From: Streptomyces wedmorensis
GTDB lineage: Bacteria; Actinomycetota; Actinomycetes; Streptomycetales; Streptomycetaceae
Assembly (NCBI RefSeq): GCF_000716445.1
Contig: NZ_JNWK01000004.1
Location: forward strand, 1-64,000
Reading direction: 5' to 3'
DNA length: 64,000 nt
Shown: in pieces, positions 63,958 to 64,000 of the stretch
Numbering within the stretch: the first letter of the stretch is position 1
Layout: every line of letters begins with the position of its first letter
Made by a program: the position numbers and the translations under genes
The notes under the pieces: model-generated
What the model was told of the DNA's origin: nothing
The model's input: only the letters and a program-made list of their open reading frames with translations
Databases searched by the model: none

Positions 63958-63976
63958 CCCCTCGGCGAACGAGGGG
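63958..63976. terminator. Hairpin upstream of rpsF
   Basis: CCCCTCG (63958-63964) pairs with CGAGGGG (63970-63976) around GCGAA. It probably ends a transcript that lies beyond the window edge. The sequence between it and rpsF (63864-63957) should hold the operon promoter, but no clear -10/-35 pair stands out. Confidence 0.5.
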
Positions 63977-64000
63977 GCCGTCGGGATCCCGGAGGGACCT

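Overview
The window looks like a core-chromosome segment of a Streptomyces or a very close relative. Base composition is very GC-rich throughout, GTG and TTG starts are common, and the sporulation pair ssgA/ssgR is present. There are five perfect copies of the Streptomyces-type ParB site GTTTCACGTGAAAC and several clusters of DnaA boxes. From memory, the gene order (Xaa-Pro aminopeptidase, copper genes, pheA, serS ... cydABDC ... ssgA/ssgR ... dnaB, rplI, rpsR, ssb, rpsF) matches the block SCO3970 down to SCO3906 of S. coelicolor. That block lies beside oriC, with the rpsF end nearer the origin. I could not check this by alignment. I see no insertion sequence, prophage, CRISPR array or rRNA.

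Layout. 1-7048: the end of an aminopeptidase gene, an anti-sigma-like ATPase, and a copper/haem-export operon (membrane protein, YcnI, Sco1, PCu(A)C, CopC-CopD fusion, Tat-exported DyP peroxidase). 7210-10861: pheA, a DnaA-box-rich gap, serS with a translationally coupled HAD phosphatase, and tRNA-Ser(GCU). 10945-18754: a rhomboid-like protein, lpdA, a GntR/MFS pair, and a four-gene tightly overlapping ABC-2 export cluster on the minus strand. 18999-24895: an M24 peptidase, an alpha/beta hydrolase-SDR fusion, a MerR regulator, a second DnaA-box cluster, the RNA 2'-phosphotransferase KptA, a small unknown protein and an LLM-class oxidoreductase. 24966-28765: a zinc-ribbon protein, a MarR repressor divergent from a membrane protein and an SGNH hydrolase, and a second HAD phosphatase.

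28845-36750 is the cytochrome bd operon cydA-cydB-cydDC followed by a DevS-type GAF histidine kinase. A Rex-type operator lies in front of it, so redox (NADH/NAD+) control of the oxidase is expected. 36956-45974: a cyclophilin-like protein, a HisC-type aminotransferase, a LacI regulator, a metallophosphoesterase, and thiC with a TPP riboswitch and a convergent YibE/F protein. 46055-50529: ssgA and its activator ssgR, a small membrane protein, a minisatellite, a cupin, a holin-like protein, a tyrosine phosphatase and a PLP transsulfuration enzyme. 50758-58670: LysR and Nudix genes, a flavohaemoglobin, a HAD-IB phosphatase, two GNAT proteins, a MarR regulator, a serine hydrolase, and an MJ1316-2H phosphoesterase fusion that probably acts on RNA ends. 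58772-63863: the replication/ribosome block dnaB, a MATE transporter, rplI, rpsR, ssb and rpsF.

The most unusual content is in cis-elements rather than accessory genes. It comprises parS sites that overlap start codons or a terminator-like palindrome, three DnaA-box clusters, a 20-of-21-base element shared by two distant promoters, a composite Rex operator, and two RNA-end-repair genes in one neighbourhood.
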